Positions 25,020-33,984 of a stretch of DNA of 64,000 nt are shown here, piece by piece. The notes beneath the pieces were generated by a model. It did not search any database, was not told where the DNA came from, and saw only the letters and a list, made by a program, of their open reading frames with translations. The translations under genes and the position numbers were made by a program. The DNA comes from Psettodes erumei (Eukaryota; Chordata; Actinopteri; Pleuronectiformes; Psettodidae). The stretch spans positions 434,001-498,000 of the forward strand of contig JAFBJZ010000669.1 of NCBI GenBank assembly GCA_016785225.1. Direction: 5' to 3'. Within the stretch, counting starts at the first letter, position 1, and every line of letters starts with the position of its first letter.

Positions 25020-28000
25020 ACACACAACCACTTTGACTGCTCCAGGCCGTTGTGCGTAACATCTCAGTCAACTGACTGTGTAACCCTGAACGTGCTAATG
25101 AATGTGTTAAAGTGATATGGGAATGTCATTCATTCACACTACTCGCTGTTTAAAATTAATGAAGCTACTCACTAAGCGTGCTTACTGCAAGTACGAAAAG
25201 TTGTTTTAAAAGCTGCCATAAACTGTTTTTCTATCATGTGACAGATTTGCAAAAAAGCTGAGTGCTCAGTGAGTCATAAATGTGAGCTCTTGGGGTTTGT
25301 TATTTTTTTTAAAAACCTGATGGCAGGAACGGAAACAAAAAAAAGAACAACCTCTCTGAGGGAGAGAAAGAAGATGAGGGTTATTTTTTGGCATGAAAAT
25401 GCTGTTAGTCCTGTTCATCAGTCTTCATCATGGGTTTGAAGATTTCTTACTAAAGCTAATGAATGATCTCGGTTTAAGCAGGTTGTGTGTTAGCATTAGC
25501 TCTTTGATACACTGCTGGCCCGGGATTCAGACCTGTGCTGCTAAAGCTATTTTAGGAGAAAAGAAGTGAAGTTAGGGTGATGGCGCTCGGAGGGATCGAC
25601 CACCGACGCACAGGGATTTGGGAAATTTTGTGGAAAAGCAGCTGTGCATGGCCTGATTCTAACATGTGTGTTACCACTAATCTCTCAAACCCCCACCCCT
25701 GCTCCCCCCTCACCCCACTCTGACCCTTCATCCCAAATCCTTCCATCAACCCCCCCCCAACCTCTCATCCCACTCACCCATGCTGTCGTCCCACTACTTC
25801 TTCAATCCCTGACACCGTCCTGCAATCCTCCCACCCATCCCTCGTCCCACCCCACCCCCCTTCCCCCCCGCAGATGGCGAGCACGAGCTAACCTCTGATG
25901 ACGGCTCCACTCTCTCTCAGTCTCTGTCTCTCACCCAGTCCCCGCAAAGCACGCCAGCTAAAGAAGGTATCACTCGCTCACTCACTCACTCACAGAAAAG
26001 AGAGAGAGAGACTCTTTCAAAGAGATCGTCACCGCCATGCTGTCTTCTCTTTAAGACGTAACGTGTGTGTTTGTGTGTGTGCATGAGTGTGTTTTGTTTA
26101 ACTGAATGAAACAAAATGAGCTAAGACCTCAGTATGTGATGCCTTAAACACTGATCTGTGCTAAATGTTTTTACTGGACTAATGACTGTTTATGTGAGAA
26201 ACTTCAACAGTGTCCCGTCCCCACTATTAAAAACCTAATTTGCCTTTTTCTTCCACAAATGCATTTCTGCTGGTTCTGGAAGCTTATCCGGATCCTATCC
26301 AGCCAAAGTTGTGAAGCACATGTTCATATTTTATTCATCCAAGGATGCATGCAGATTCATATCTTGCCTTCCAGAGAGCCACTGGTTTCCTTTTCACTTT
26401 AGAACAAATCTAAGCTCTGAGTTCTAAGGGTTTCTCTGATCACAGGAACAGCTTTGTGTTCCATGTATGAATTGTTTTTAAAAGCTCTCCTCCTTGGTGC
26501 ATTCAGGGACATCTGAGATTCCAGAGTTTGATGCTAAACAGCAAAAGATCAACTCTTCATTATTCTTTCATAAAAGTACATGGTTGCTTATTGCTAATGG
26601 TCTTCTGGGTTTGGCATTAGGTACAGTTTGAAATTTTTGGGTAATAAGCGTGTTTCACTTGTTTGCCGATTGCTAGACAAGAAGGTGGATGTGGAGTTGG
26701 AGCCAGGAGGTGGCTAGCGTAGCTTAGCTTAAACACAGGATGTAAAAGTGCACCCAGCTCTAAACCTTTTAAAAGAACATGTTTTTATCTCATTGTTTAA
26801 TCCATACACAAAGAGGAATGTAAAAACATCATTTTGTTGTCTTAGGGTGAGTTACATGTTGTAACTATTCCACAACAAACAAATTCATGTTTTTTCTGGC
26901 TTTATGCTAAGCTAAGCTTAGATAATACCCTCCTCACTCCAGTTCCATGCTTAATGCTCAGACAAAGATTAGGCATCGATCTTCTTGTCCAGCCGTCTGC
27001 AAGAAAATACATTAAGGGTTTTTTTTACCAAAATGTCAAACTATGACTTTAAAAGAAGATTTCTTCATAAAACATGAACAGAACATGTAACATTTTATCT
27101 ACTGACACAGACATTCTTGTGCCTGACATTTGAAGCCAGCTGGTGGAACTCCAAGAAAGACAAAAATCACACCGGCCTCTGTACGAGTTGTAAATAATGA
27201 AGCTGTGGGATTGATTTTGTGTCAGCTTCCCTCCAACACAAACACGCAAAACCACACAATGACTAACAATTAACCCACAACAGCACTGTGGCTCAGGGGA
27301 GCCATATTTTCTGATGCCGTCGCTGTGAGGTCAGTCAGTCATTGTGTTCAAACCAGGTCAGTTGTTGTACAGGTACTTTTGTAATGATGTGTTGGCACTT
27401 TTCAAGGATGAAAATGAATATAAGAAGTCATCTCGGTTTTATCTGAGGGCCGTGCCCTGCATTCCCTTTGCAACCCAGAAAATGGGAAGTGACACTGCTA
27501 GGCCTGTTTTGCAATCGTTCATTAAGAGAGTGGGTGTAGCCCGCTGTTCAAAGTCCCTTTTTTTTTTTTTTTTTTAATTGCGAGAGGAAGACTCTTTTTG
27601 GGCTATCAGGTCACCAGGGTTTAACGCTGCAGCGTTACGAAATATGTAGAGCACGGGGACAGCATGTCTCCATGTGAGCGGAAGTTGGATTGGAATTAGT
27701 GGAGGGACAGCAGAGCCTCACACCAGGAGAGAGACTTGAGCACTTGTCAGATTTTATGTGGCTTACTGCAATAATGTTACAGCAAATACAATTTTGACGA
27801 AGCTCTTTTTTTGTTGAGTCACTGAGAGGTTGATGTGACATAGACCTAAATTATGCTATGGATTAACCATAGAAGTGTAATTAATATTGGTTTAAAAGGA
27901 AAAGAATTTATTTGTTGGCTATTTGAATTCAAGTATATTTTGTAACACTGAGGCTATTAGGCTATTCCACAATAAGACAATTATCTTGTGTTTGTGGCTG

Positions 28001-28553
28001 ACAGTGATAACTGTACAATGTAAATCATGTAAATCCTGTTTAATTCTTACAGTGCTTCTCTTTCATACAGACATCTGATTTAGAAAAATTCTAAATTGGT
28101 TCGTTTGAAGCTCAAGACTGCACACTTACTGTGTTCATTATTCTACAAAATAATAGAGTACGCTTGTTATTTTATACTAGTGTTAATCAATATGAAGCAT
28201 AAGCATGATTGTTTTTTAATTGTGTTAATAGGGCGTCTCTTGCAGAGACGTTTCTTGCTCCATGTCCTCACCTAACATGCATCTGACTCCTCCCTGTCCC
28301 AGAGAACCACACGGGCCTGATGAATGGCAAAGACGACCACGGCGACGTGGACGAGGAGCTGTCCAAACGCGTCAGCCAGCTGACCACCAGCGTGGAGAGC
28401 GTGGAGATCACGGTGCGCTCCGGCGAGAAGATCGAGGAGGCGCTGTCCCCCGAGAGCTCGCCCTCCAAGTCCCCCAACACCAAGAAGAAGAAGAAGTTCC
28501 GCACCCCGTCCTTCCTGAAGAAGAACAAAAAGAAAGAGAAGGCGGAGGCCTGA
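335..28553 (+). CDS. add3: gamma-adducin (add3), whole spliced coding region, 14 coding exons
   Basis: The joined exons (335-529, 9335-9473, 10154-10305, 10617-10697, 15608-15757, 16219-16362, 17318-17416, 18705-18881, 20521-20778, 21250-21354, 21586-21672, 23005-23128, 25874-25966, 28303-28553) give 2055 bases, that is 684 residues plus stop; human ADD3 long form is 706. Adducins cap actin barbed ends and recruit spectrin to actin at the membrane skeleton. The head (about 130-380) has the class II aldolase-like fold and keeps the HVH (231, 233) and RNHG (294) histidines; family knowledge says it is not an enzyme. Neck is about 380-500, then a disordered tail. The C-terminus (662-681) is the lysine-rich MARCKS-related domain with FRTPSFLKK; Ser671 is the expected PKC/PKA site and calmodulin-binding region. 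N-terminus, QILQSP junction and tail fit ADD3 better than ADD1 or ADD2. I cannot tell add3a from add3b. Confidence 0.95.
530..9334 (+). other. add3: add3 intron 2 (8.8 kb)
   Basis: Large first coding-region intron. I see a 13-base G run (604-616), a GA array (2577-2594), a CpG-richer patch around 6900-7210 and a CA/CT patch near 8760-8790. None of the open frames inside resembles a known protein. Large early introns of this kind often hold regulatory elements, but I cannot identify a specific one here. Confidence 0.7.
9335..9473 (+). CDS. add3: add3 coding exon 2 (residues 66-111 plus first base of 112)
   Basis: Acceptor TGTCCTAG, donor CTCA|GTGAGT, phase 1. It encodes [13 protein letters not shown] through [16 protein letters not shown] and ends NTSPL. 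The [15 protein letters not shown] block is invariant in adducins. The exon has 139 bases and its split Ser codon (A+GT) is completed by the next exon. Confidence 0.94.
9474..10153 (+). other. add3: add3 intron 3 (680 bases)
   Basis: No repeats or exon-like segments are recognised. It ends in the pyrimidine tract ATTTTTTTCTCAG. Several open frames on the minus strand just inside it do not resemble known proteins. Confidence 0.75.
10154..10305 (+). CDS. add3: add3 coding exon 3 (residues 112-162)
   Basis: Encodes [16 protein letters not shown] followed by [20 protein letters not shown] and [11 protein letters not shown]. This is the start of the aldolase-like head. The donor ACC|GTAAGT leaves phase 0. 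The YRL.DLF.W segment is characteristic of adducin and related class II aldolases. Confidence 0.95.
10306..10616 (+). other. add3: add3 intron 4 (311 bases, stop-free in the entering frame)
   Basis: A short intron that has no stop codon when read in the frame of the preceding exon. Because 311 is not a multiple of three, a retained intron would enter the next exon out of frame. No repeat is seen. Confidence 0.8.
10617..10697 (+). CDS. add3: add3 coding exon 4 (residues 163-189)
   Basis: Eighty-one bases encode [20 protein letters not shown] and then EASASNL. The acceptor is TGTTCTCAG and the donor CTG|GTAAGA. The [14 protein letters not shown] strand-turn is a strong adducin match. Part of the aldolase-like head. 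It is phase 0 on both sides, so skipping would keep the frame. Confidence 0.93.
10698..15607 (+). other. add3: add3 intron 5 (4.9 kb)
   Basis: AT-rich intron with a CA patch near 12315, a 16-base A run (14644-14659) and a 13-base G run (15303-15315). I see no additional exon with family similarity and no transposon I can name. Confidence 0.7.
15608..15757 (+). CDS. add3: add3 coding exon 5 (residues 190-239), HVH motif
   Basis: Encodes [20 protein letters not shown], then [10 protein letters not shown] and [12 protein letters not shown]. His231 and His233 match two metal-ligand histidines of class II aldolases such as fuculose-phosphate aldolase. The catalytic acid of the enzymes is not evident, in line with a structural role. 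Acceptor TTTCCCCAG, donor GCT|GTAAGT, phase 0. Confidence 0.95.
15758..16218 (+). other. add3: add3 intron 6 (461 bases)
   Basis: No recognisable repeat. It ends in the acceptor GATGCTTTAG. Nothing else can be supported. Confidence 0.75.
16219..16362 (+). CDS. add3: add3 coding exon 6 (residues 240-287)
   Basis: Encodes [20 protein letters not shown] and continues through [19 protein letters not shown] to LGPTAK. MKCG.LPIS is an adducin hallmark. The donor AAG|GTAAGA leaves phase 0. Belongs to the aldolase-like head. Confidence 0.95.
16363..17317 (+). other. add3: add3 intron 7 (955 bases)
   Basis: About a third is taken up by the MITE-like repeat at 16416-16722. The rest shows nothing I can name. 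It ends at acceptor GTGCTGCAG. Confidence 0.75.
16416..16722. mobile_element. foldback MITE-like dispersed repeat, short copy in add3 intron 7
   Basis: The left end (AAAGGAACAGCTCAACATTT) and the right end (ending AAAGTGTTCCTTTAA) are near inverted complements, about 25 bases each with mismatches. The interior has CTAAATATGAAGC, CAGCTAGCATAACC and AAACACTGGAAACGGGG, which I recognise from a dispersed repeat common in percomorph introns. It looks like a nonautonomous DNA-transposon-like foldback element. No coding capacity. This copy is shorter than the one at 26619, so it probably has an internal deletion. Family name not assigned. Confidence 0.6.
17318..17416 (+). CDS. add3: add3 coding exon 7 (residues 288-320), RNHG motif
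   Basis: Encodes [20 protein letters not shown] and [13 protein letters not shown]. His294 in RNHG corresponds to the third metal-ligand histidine of class II aldolases. The donor is CAG|GTACAC and runs straight into an AC array, so only four intronic donor bases match the usual consensus. Phase 0, 99 bases. Confidence 0.94.
17417..18704 (+). other. add3: add3 intron 8 (1.3 kb)
   Basis: Starts with an AC array, then AT-rich unique sequence. No exon-like or transposon-like segment is recognised. It ends at GGTGTAG. Confidence 0.75.
17419..17439 (+). repeat. (AC)n microsatellite abutting a splice donor
   Basis: About ten AC units start two bases after the exon 7 donor. CA repeats next to donors are known hnRNP L binding sites, so the array could influence exon use. 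The position is observed; the effect is inference. Confidence 0.85.
18705..18881 (+). CDS. add3: add3 coding exon 8 (residues 321-379)
   Basis: Encodes [20 protein letters not shown], a variable stretch ([19 protein letters not shown]), then [19 protein letters not shown]. It closes the aldolase-like head. The conserved E.EFE.LMR.LDNL end at the donor CTG|GTGAGT is shared by all adducins. Confidence 0.95.
18882..20520 (+). other. add3: add3 intron 9 (1.6 kb), with a long purine tract
   Basis: Contains a pyrimidine-rich block (about 19440-19560) and a strongly purine-rich block (about 19980-20095) whose core is an AGG triplet array. The purine block also gives serine- and proline-rich open frames on the minus strand, which are low-complexity artefacts. 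Confidence 0.75.
20041..20075 (+). repeat. (AGG)n trinucleotide array
   Basis: Nearly twelve AGG units inside a wider purine tract in intron 9. GG steps repeated at three-base spacing could form G-quadruplex or triplex structures. This is intronic, not coding. Confidence 0.9.
20521..20778 (+). CDS. add3: add3 coding exon 9 (residues 380-465), neck
   Basis: Encodes [20 protein letters not shown], then [19 protein letters not shown], a variable loop ([10 protein letters not shown]), [20 protein letters not shown] and a Glu-rich end. This is the adducin neck that supports oligomerisation. The GYRTGY start and [10 protein letters not shown] are invariant in the family. It is the longest coding exon, 258 bases, phase 0 on both sides. 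Confidence 0.95.
20779..21249 (+). other. add3: add3 intron 10 (471 bases)
   Basis: Unique sequence with no named feature. It ends at the acceptor CACCTTTTACAG. Confidence 0.75.
21250..21354 (+). CDS. add3: add3 coding exon 10 (residues 466-500)
   Basis: Encodes [20 protein letters not shown] and [31 protein letters not shown] is the conserved neck-to-tail junction. Donor AAA|GTGAGC, phase 0, 105 bases. Confidence 0.95.
21586..21672 (+). CDS. add3: add3 coding exon 11 (residues 501-529)
   Basis: Encodes [20 protein letters not shown] and GIPIDEPRR. The IREQNR..V...GP.SQ.LAGI pattern is shared with mammalian adducins. It begins the low-complexity tail. Donor CGG|GTGAGG, phase 0, 87 bases. 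Confidence 0.94.
21673..23004 (+). other. add3: add3 intron 12 (1.3 kb), GT-rich before the acceptor
   Basis: Contains a 16-base T run (22381-22396) and a GT/GC-rich zone (about 22760-22975) with alternating purine-pyrimidine character that runs to about 30 bases before the acceptor TCCTCCTCCCCAG. GU-rich sequence next to an acceptor can bind CELF-type or TDP-43 proteins. Long open frames here are artefacts of the repeat. Confidence 0.75.
23005..23128 (+). CDS. add3: add3 coding exon 12 (residues 530-570 plus first base of 571)
   Basis: Encodes [20 protein letters not shown], then [20 protein letters not shown] and S. PPNPFS.L...ELEEY...VER is the conserved tail motif. The donor G|GTATGC leaves phase 1, which is shared by the following two exon junctions and so permits clean skipping of the next exon. 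Confidence 0.94.
23129..25873 (+). other. add3: add3 intron 13 (2.7 kb), C-rich tract before cassette exon
   Basis: Contains CA patches (about 23290 and 24130), an AC array (24993-25019) and, directly before the next exon, a strongly C-rich pyrimidine tract of about 185 bases (25683-25873). TGCATG motifs occur at 24972 and 25645. No further exon is recognised. Confidence 0.75.
24993..25019 (+). repeat. (AC)n microsatellite
   Basis: About 13 AC units in add3 intron 13. Confidence 0.9.
25874..25966 (+). CDS. add3: add3 coding exon 13 (residues 571-601), probable cassette exon
   Basis: Ninety-three bases, phase 1 on both sides. It encodes [16 protein letters not shown] and a Ser/Gln-rich end ...[10 protein letters not shown]. 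This aligns with the 32-residue segment that distinguishes the long and short human ADD3 isoforms, so it is probably alternatively spliced here too. Skipping joins G to AG and keeps the frame (short form 653 residues). Acceptor CCCCCGCAG, donor GAAG|GTATCA is weak, as expected for a regulated exon. Confidence 0.88.
26080..26085 (+). promoter_or_regulatory. TGCATG, candidate RBFOX splicing enhancer
   Basis: Exact TGCATG 114 bases after the donor of the cassette exon, inside a GT-rich patch. RBFOX proteins bound downstream of an exon usually promote its inclusion. A second TGCATG sits at 26346-26351. The motif is observed; its use is inference. Confidence 0.45.
26619..27053. mobile_element. foldback MITE-like dispersed repeat, near full-length copy in add3 intron 14
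   Basis: The left end (GTACAGTTTGAAATTTTTGG, then AATAAGCGTG...TTGCCGA) and the right end (CAAGAAAATACATTAAGG...CCAAAATGTCAAACTATGACTTT) are diverged inverted complements. Inside, GCTAGCGTAGCTTAGCTTAA is mirrored by GGCTTTATGCTAAGCTAAGC, and TTTAATCCATAC...AATGTAAAAAC lies between. Same family as the shorter copy at 16416-16722. I recognise it as a common percomorph intronic repeat but do not assign a database name. Confidence 0.65.
28303..28553 (+). CDS. add3: add3 last coding exon (residues 602-684), MARCKS-related domain
   Basis: Encodes [53 protein letters not shown], then the basic end [14 protein letters not shown] and [10 protein letters not shown], with TGA at 28551-28553. The FRTPSFLKK motif is the adducin MARCKS-related domain needed for actin-spectrin recruitment and calmodulin binding; Ser671 is the expected PKC/PKA target. 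The ending ...KKKEKAEA resembles human ADD3 (...KEKVEA). Confidence 0.96.
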
Positions 28554-31262
28554 GATGAAACAAGCGGCGGCGGCGAGGCAGGCGGGAAGACCCTCTGCGT
28601 AGAATGAGAAATCGGGGCGGCAGCCACCTTTTCCGTTTGATGTCTGTGTTTTTAGTTTGTCTCTGTCTTCACTGTTCTTTTATGTTTTTAATTTTATTTG
28701 CGTTTTTTTAACAAAAGGTTTTATGCGCAAAAGGCAGAACAAAAGAATTACAGAAAAAATGAATTGGTTTGTAACAAAAACAAAAAAAAGACAGGAATGT
28801 TTGGGAAATCTGGGGTGGGTGTGTGGGTCCAGAAATTAAAACTGCAGCAGATGTGGGTTGACTTAGGCAAGTATTGCGTGTCTACGCACCTGAGCACCCA
28901 CTGAGTCCTCTAACAGGGCTCCTCGGAAGCTGTCAAGTGTCATTTGAGGCCGTTTAGATCCTGAATAACTGGCTCCGCCTGTGCTGTTTTCCCAGGCTGA
29001 AAACAGAACTTGAAGCCACATTGCGTATTTCGAAAATCCAGTTTTATGAAATGATTGAATTGCAACCTGAGAGTTGTAAAACTGCACAAGTTGAAATTAA
29101 ACCTCTTTTTTTATTTTTGTTGTCAAGACTTTCCGGTCTTGGCTCTGCATTCTAGTCACCTGACTCCGCATCAGGAACTGAGAGGCCACATGAAACTTGA
29201 AGTCACACTGGAAAGGGTTTGTGTTGGTTTATTTACCGTGAGAGGAATTTTTTTCTCATGGGCTCGCTCTCTCATGCTCTTCAGGCTTGTGGTGCAAACC
29301 GTCTCTTTCGCTGATTGTGGTTGAACTTGAAGATGTGTTTCAGTTGGTTAGTGGACTTGGCTGGAAAGTGAGGATGACGTGATCTCGGTCACCCGTTATG
29401 AATCCTTTATGTAGCATCTTCTCTTCATCTCAGTGTTTTTGCCAAACTAAATGGAAGAATGGAAAACACAATCTCATGTAGTAAAGCGTCCATCTGTTTC
29501 GAGTCTGTCATCTCATGATATTTGCTCTTTTTTTTATTGAACACAAATTTGGTATTAGTCCACTCTGTTTTGTACTCATTTCTAAGCTTTTACAGAGAAT
29601 ACAGATGTTACGCATGTTTTCTCTTTTTGCAAGAACTGAATTTATATGGCTGACTATGTTCCGTAGTGATGCCTGATTGCTCAAATTATATTCCTAATCT
29701 CAGAGTACACAAATTTACTATATAACACATGAAAACTGGATATGTTGGCTATAGATTTTTAACTATATATTTTTATTTTATTATGCTGCACTTTTCTTGT
29801 GGTATATAACACATTTTAGTTGCAGGTGGTTTCACCAGTGAAGGAGATTGAGAAGCGTTTGTGGTAAAAGTTGTGCAAGTAGCAAGCAAGGCCACGTGTC
29901 GGAGAAAGGTCAGGGCACAGAAAGTGAGTCAAGTGAAGATAGGAAGATCAGACTTTCATTGGTGTCACACATTGGTAAATTGATCTCGACTTCTCTAACT
30001 CCACAACAGCAATAAAAGCAAAAAACAGCGAATGTTAGTGCTGAAATGCTGCGTCAAACTATCTGCAGTCGCCAGCTGAAACGAGAAACGGGCTGTGGAG
30101 TGGAAATGTCTTTGGTGTGTTTGTGTGTGTGTTTTTAAAGCCATATTGTAATTTTTCCTCCTTTTTTGTTTTTAATTTTTATTTTAAACAATGAGACAAG
30201 GGTTGCGATTCTCGTCTGCCTGCTCGGGCATCAAGGACCCTTAACAAGACTTATGTTAAATCACCCCAGCGACTGCATCGACCCCTCAGGCTCCCAAAAC
30301 CCCCCAAAAACCTTTATTTACAGTAGCTATATTCACAGCAGCTACATCTCCTCACTCAGTTTGCTATTACTTCCTCCTGGAACTGGAACATTATGAGGAG
30401 GTCATGTGGACAGTTAATTTTTATTTGATCGCTCTGCGAGCCCAGTCATCATTTCAGTTTCTAAAAGCCTCCCCTCACGTAATTTACTGCACGGTCCTGT
30501 TGTAACTGTCAGATGACCCACGGTTGAACTCTGCAAAGCCAAAGTGTGATGGGTTGCCGCATATCCCCCCCCCCCCCCCGCAGTTTAACCCAATGTACCA
30601 ATATCCCAGCTAGCAATGTGAAGTATTGGATTTGGAGGGAGGGAGGGTTTAGGGACACATCTTCAGCTGTGTTAAACGATGGCTTTTGGCTCTGGGCGAA
30701 GAGCTGAGGTCACACAACTGAGACATGGAGAAGGGAGGTGTGAGTTTGGAAACGGAAGTGCATATGTGTGCGTGTGTAGTCGAGATTGGGCAGGGGGCAA
30801 GGACAACCTGACACTAACGCACCATGTTTTTATCACTCAGACGATCTTTTTTTTTTTTTTTTTTTTTCTTTCTTTCATACCATCTCTTCACCTTCCATTT
30901 GTATCGCAGTACACTTCCTTTTTCTCTTTTAGTTTGCAGAGAGCGCTAGGCTTTTTTTAATTAACCATTTTATGAGCGTGCGTTGCTCCCAGATGAACTG
31001 AATGTGCATTGCATCCTTTTTATTTTCTCCTCTTCTGTTTCGGACTCTTTGCACCTTGCTTTACTAATGCCTCTCTATCCCTTTTTTCCTGTTTAAAAAA
31101 AAAAACGAAAAAGAAAAAAAAAAGAGTTTTGCTTTGGCATGCCAGAATGAGCCAAGCTACTTTGTGACCTGTGAAAATCCTATATAAATGGTTATCTAAT
31201 GGAGTTGCTTTTAGATGTATTGCTAATCAGTGTAAATTCACAAATAAAACTGTATTTTAAGA
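28554..31262 (+). other. add3: add3 3' UTR (2.7 kb)
   Basis: AT-rich noncoding sequence after the stop. It contains possible proximal signals ATTAAA (29096-29101, followed by a T/GT-rich stretch) and AATAAA (30011-30016), a 15-base C run (30565-30579) and a 21-base T run (30847-30867). The strongest end signal is at 31243. The cleavage position is approximate. Small open frames inside are not family-like. Confidence 0.7.
31243..31248 (+). terminator. add3: AATAAA polyadenylation signal of add3
   Basis: Canonical hexamer in CAAATAAAACTG, followed by GT/T-containing sequence within 30-45 bases. This is probably the main end of the add3 transcript. Confidence 0.6.
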
Positions 31263-33984
31263 AACGGAAGCTCATTTTTCATGTTTGTGCATCACAGTTT
31301 AAGTTCAACATAATCCATACAAACTCATTTTACTTTATGCCATTACCATGACTTGAGCATTTAAATGACAAACTGTACATATGCGTAGGACTGACATACT
31401 TAATGCTGAATTTCTCATGATAATTTCACAGCATCGTAGAACAGCTTCACATGGAAGGACCCGTGCAGAGATACAGTACTCCTGTGTTAAATGAGCAGGA
31501 AAAAAACACAGTGACTGGTGCCTTTTTTTGCTCTTTATTTGTGACGTGATGCAAATATGCTGTTTGTGTGAATGGTGCAACCAGGAAGCTATGGCACATT
31601 TATGGCAGTGATGGCATGAATGCAAATGAGAGTGCGACAGCGGTGGTTCCAGGCACAGGAATCTGGAAGTGCTTGACAGAAAATGGTGTTAAGAGTCGAG
31701 TGAGCACACCGACACTCCTGCCACACGCCGTTATGCCCTGCTCGGTTTGAGCAAACCTATGGCTGTAAGGATGTAAGGATGTGTGTTTGGTGTCTGTAAA
31801 TATACAGAGAGACATATATTTGTTGCTGTTTGTCCAAGATGCTGCATATCCGTTCAGAGAATACACTTAATCACACATTTTCCCTTCGGTGTCCTGACAG
31901 AAAAAGCTATTTTGCGGACATACATAGGTTTACCTGTGAAATGTATAAATACTGATGTCCTCCTTTTTCTTACAGTGAAGGTCATTTTGTCCTTACACTG
32001 CTAGCATTCTACTAATCTATGCTCTGTGAAGGATTTCCGATGAGGGTTATGTTAGCTGCAGATACTTGAAACATTAAAGCAAAGCAGAAACTTGCATTTA
32101 CTGTATCAGACGCTGTAAGTCTCAGCTGTGTTGTGATCAGGTGGCTGCTGCTCGATCAGCGCTCGAAACCAAAGTGGCCAATTGCCGTTAAGTGGCTTAA
32201 AAGGCGTAATGTCACAAATACTCACAGAAAGGTATTTCACAAACAAATAATCTAATGGAATATCTATTGTGTTATATAGAAAACAGAATGGTCACTTCCT
32301 CCCTGCTCCACACCCCCAGATAGCTTTCGTTCAATTGATGTCACTTGTGGACATTTATCTGGTTTTCCATAAGTTTCCTTGGAGCCTCGGAAGGGTTTTC
32401 TTTCTTTCAGTTTTCTTTTACAATCTGCACTGGAGTTAAATGTCTAAAATCAGTGAGGTTCCCTTTTAAGGCATCAAAACTAAAAAAAACAACACTTTTT
32501 AAAACATACAATCTAGTATTTTACATTTAGTTTTAACCTCAGTTTGTTGTGTCTACAGCTCCTCATTTTATCACCAAATAGTCTTCCTCCCTCTTGCTAT
32601 CCAAATCAACTGGACCATTTGCCGCCAGAACAGGGACGCCTGTCTCGTGATGGTACAATATAGACAGCGGTTGACGCAACATGGCATCTGTGTTGCACAG
32701 TGAGCGCCGACTCGTTTCAGTATCCTGGCTACTGGCCGACTTTGTGTGCGTGAGAGCAGCCAATGTGCCTTTACTGCATTTATATCCTCAGATGCAAAAA
32801 TATGCAAAACCTATATCATGATAGTGTGTGCTAATTTCCCCGGAAGATGTCTTTCTGTCTCTTGCCTTTCAGTATCTCTCCTTTGACTGAATATTTACAT
32901 TTTGACACAGAACTATCAGAGTTTTTAATCTTATTTGACCCCTTTCTTGCACTTTGGTTGTGGCCTCAAATCAAAATATTATCTTCAGAATGTTAGGCTG
33001 CTGCAGATATTATTGGGTAAAGATGTCCACCATCTATCACTTCTTATGATGTCTCCTTTTTGATAAGATTAGATATTTAAACAAGTGATGCCTTTTCTCA
33101 CCTTGGCCTCTTTACTGAGTTGCACTCAGTAACATGTACTCCTCTGGGGAAAACAACCCAATTCAGCTACTTTCAATTACATACTAAGGGTGGTCATACA
33201 CCAGATAATTGAGTTGGACATTTTAATAAATTCCTGCATCATTGTAGAGAAAATTGTCATAATGTCATTTTAGTAAAAGGAAACTTCTGATATCCACATG
33301 CTTTTCTAAGCAGGTTTACACTAAAACAATCAGCAACTTCAGTTTGACTGGACCTTCATTTGCACTAAGGCCCAATAAAGAGACACATCACAGTGTAGTG
33401 TTGGGGAATGGAGAGAATGAAAGAAGTAGAAACAGGACTGGACCCATTTTTTCTCCTCCATCCTTCTCAGTCTTTTATCTAGGATCATTAAAATTTTACA
33501 CATTGCTCGATGTAGCTTCCATATATTGTATTTACAGCACTGTAATTCTGTCCTGGCGTCAGTGAATGTGATATGAGTATACTGCACTTTATTTGGCAAT
33601 GTTCCAGATAAAACAATAAATGCCTAAGAGTGATCCTGGGACTCCTGTCCTTTTTGTGTTTGTCATGAGATTGGAGATGGCCCCAGTGTGATGTTCATCT
33701 GAGAGGCTTCTATGTGAAGCAAAGTGCTGAATCTGAGGTGATCTGATTTGTTTGTGGTTCATTCTTTAACGCTGGTGTACGGAAAGTACAAATAACAAAA
33801 GAAATGAAATAATTCTTCCCTTGAGGCAAATGAGGTTGGGGATCAAAATCGTGTATTCTCCTTCCCTCACAGCCTAGATGAGAGGTACGAAGGAGCTCTG
33901 ACAGTTTGAGACTGACAGAGTGCCATGGCCTCAGATGTGAACTCTCATCCCCAACCTCTTAACACTTCACAATCAGCCTCAGGT
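31263..33984. other. region after add3, no gene seen
   Basis: AT-rich unique sequence without a coding segment I can support. It may be distal 3' UTR as far as the signal at 33615. No microsatellite or transposon is recognised before the LINE remnant. Confidence 0.6.
33615..33620 (+). terminator. AATAAA, possible distal add3 polyA signal
   Basis: A second canonical hexamer (AAACAATAAATGCC) followed by CTTTTTGTGTTTGTC about 30 bases on, a good downstream element. It would add about 2.4 kb to the 3' UTR, ending just before the LINE debris. Transcription this far is not shown. Confidence 0.3.

Larger units (their letters stand above)
25967..28302 (+). other. add3: add3 intron 14 (2.3 kb)
   Basis: Starts with a CTCA array (25976-25993) and a GT-rich patch (26062-26092). 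TGCATG motifs, the RBFOX consensus, occur at 26080-26085 and 26346-26351. A MITE-like repeat takes up 26619-27053, and an 18-base T run lies at 27558-27575. It ends at acceptor CTGTCCCAG. Confidence 0.75.
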
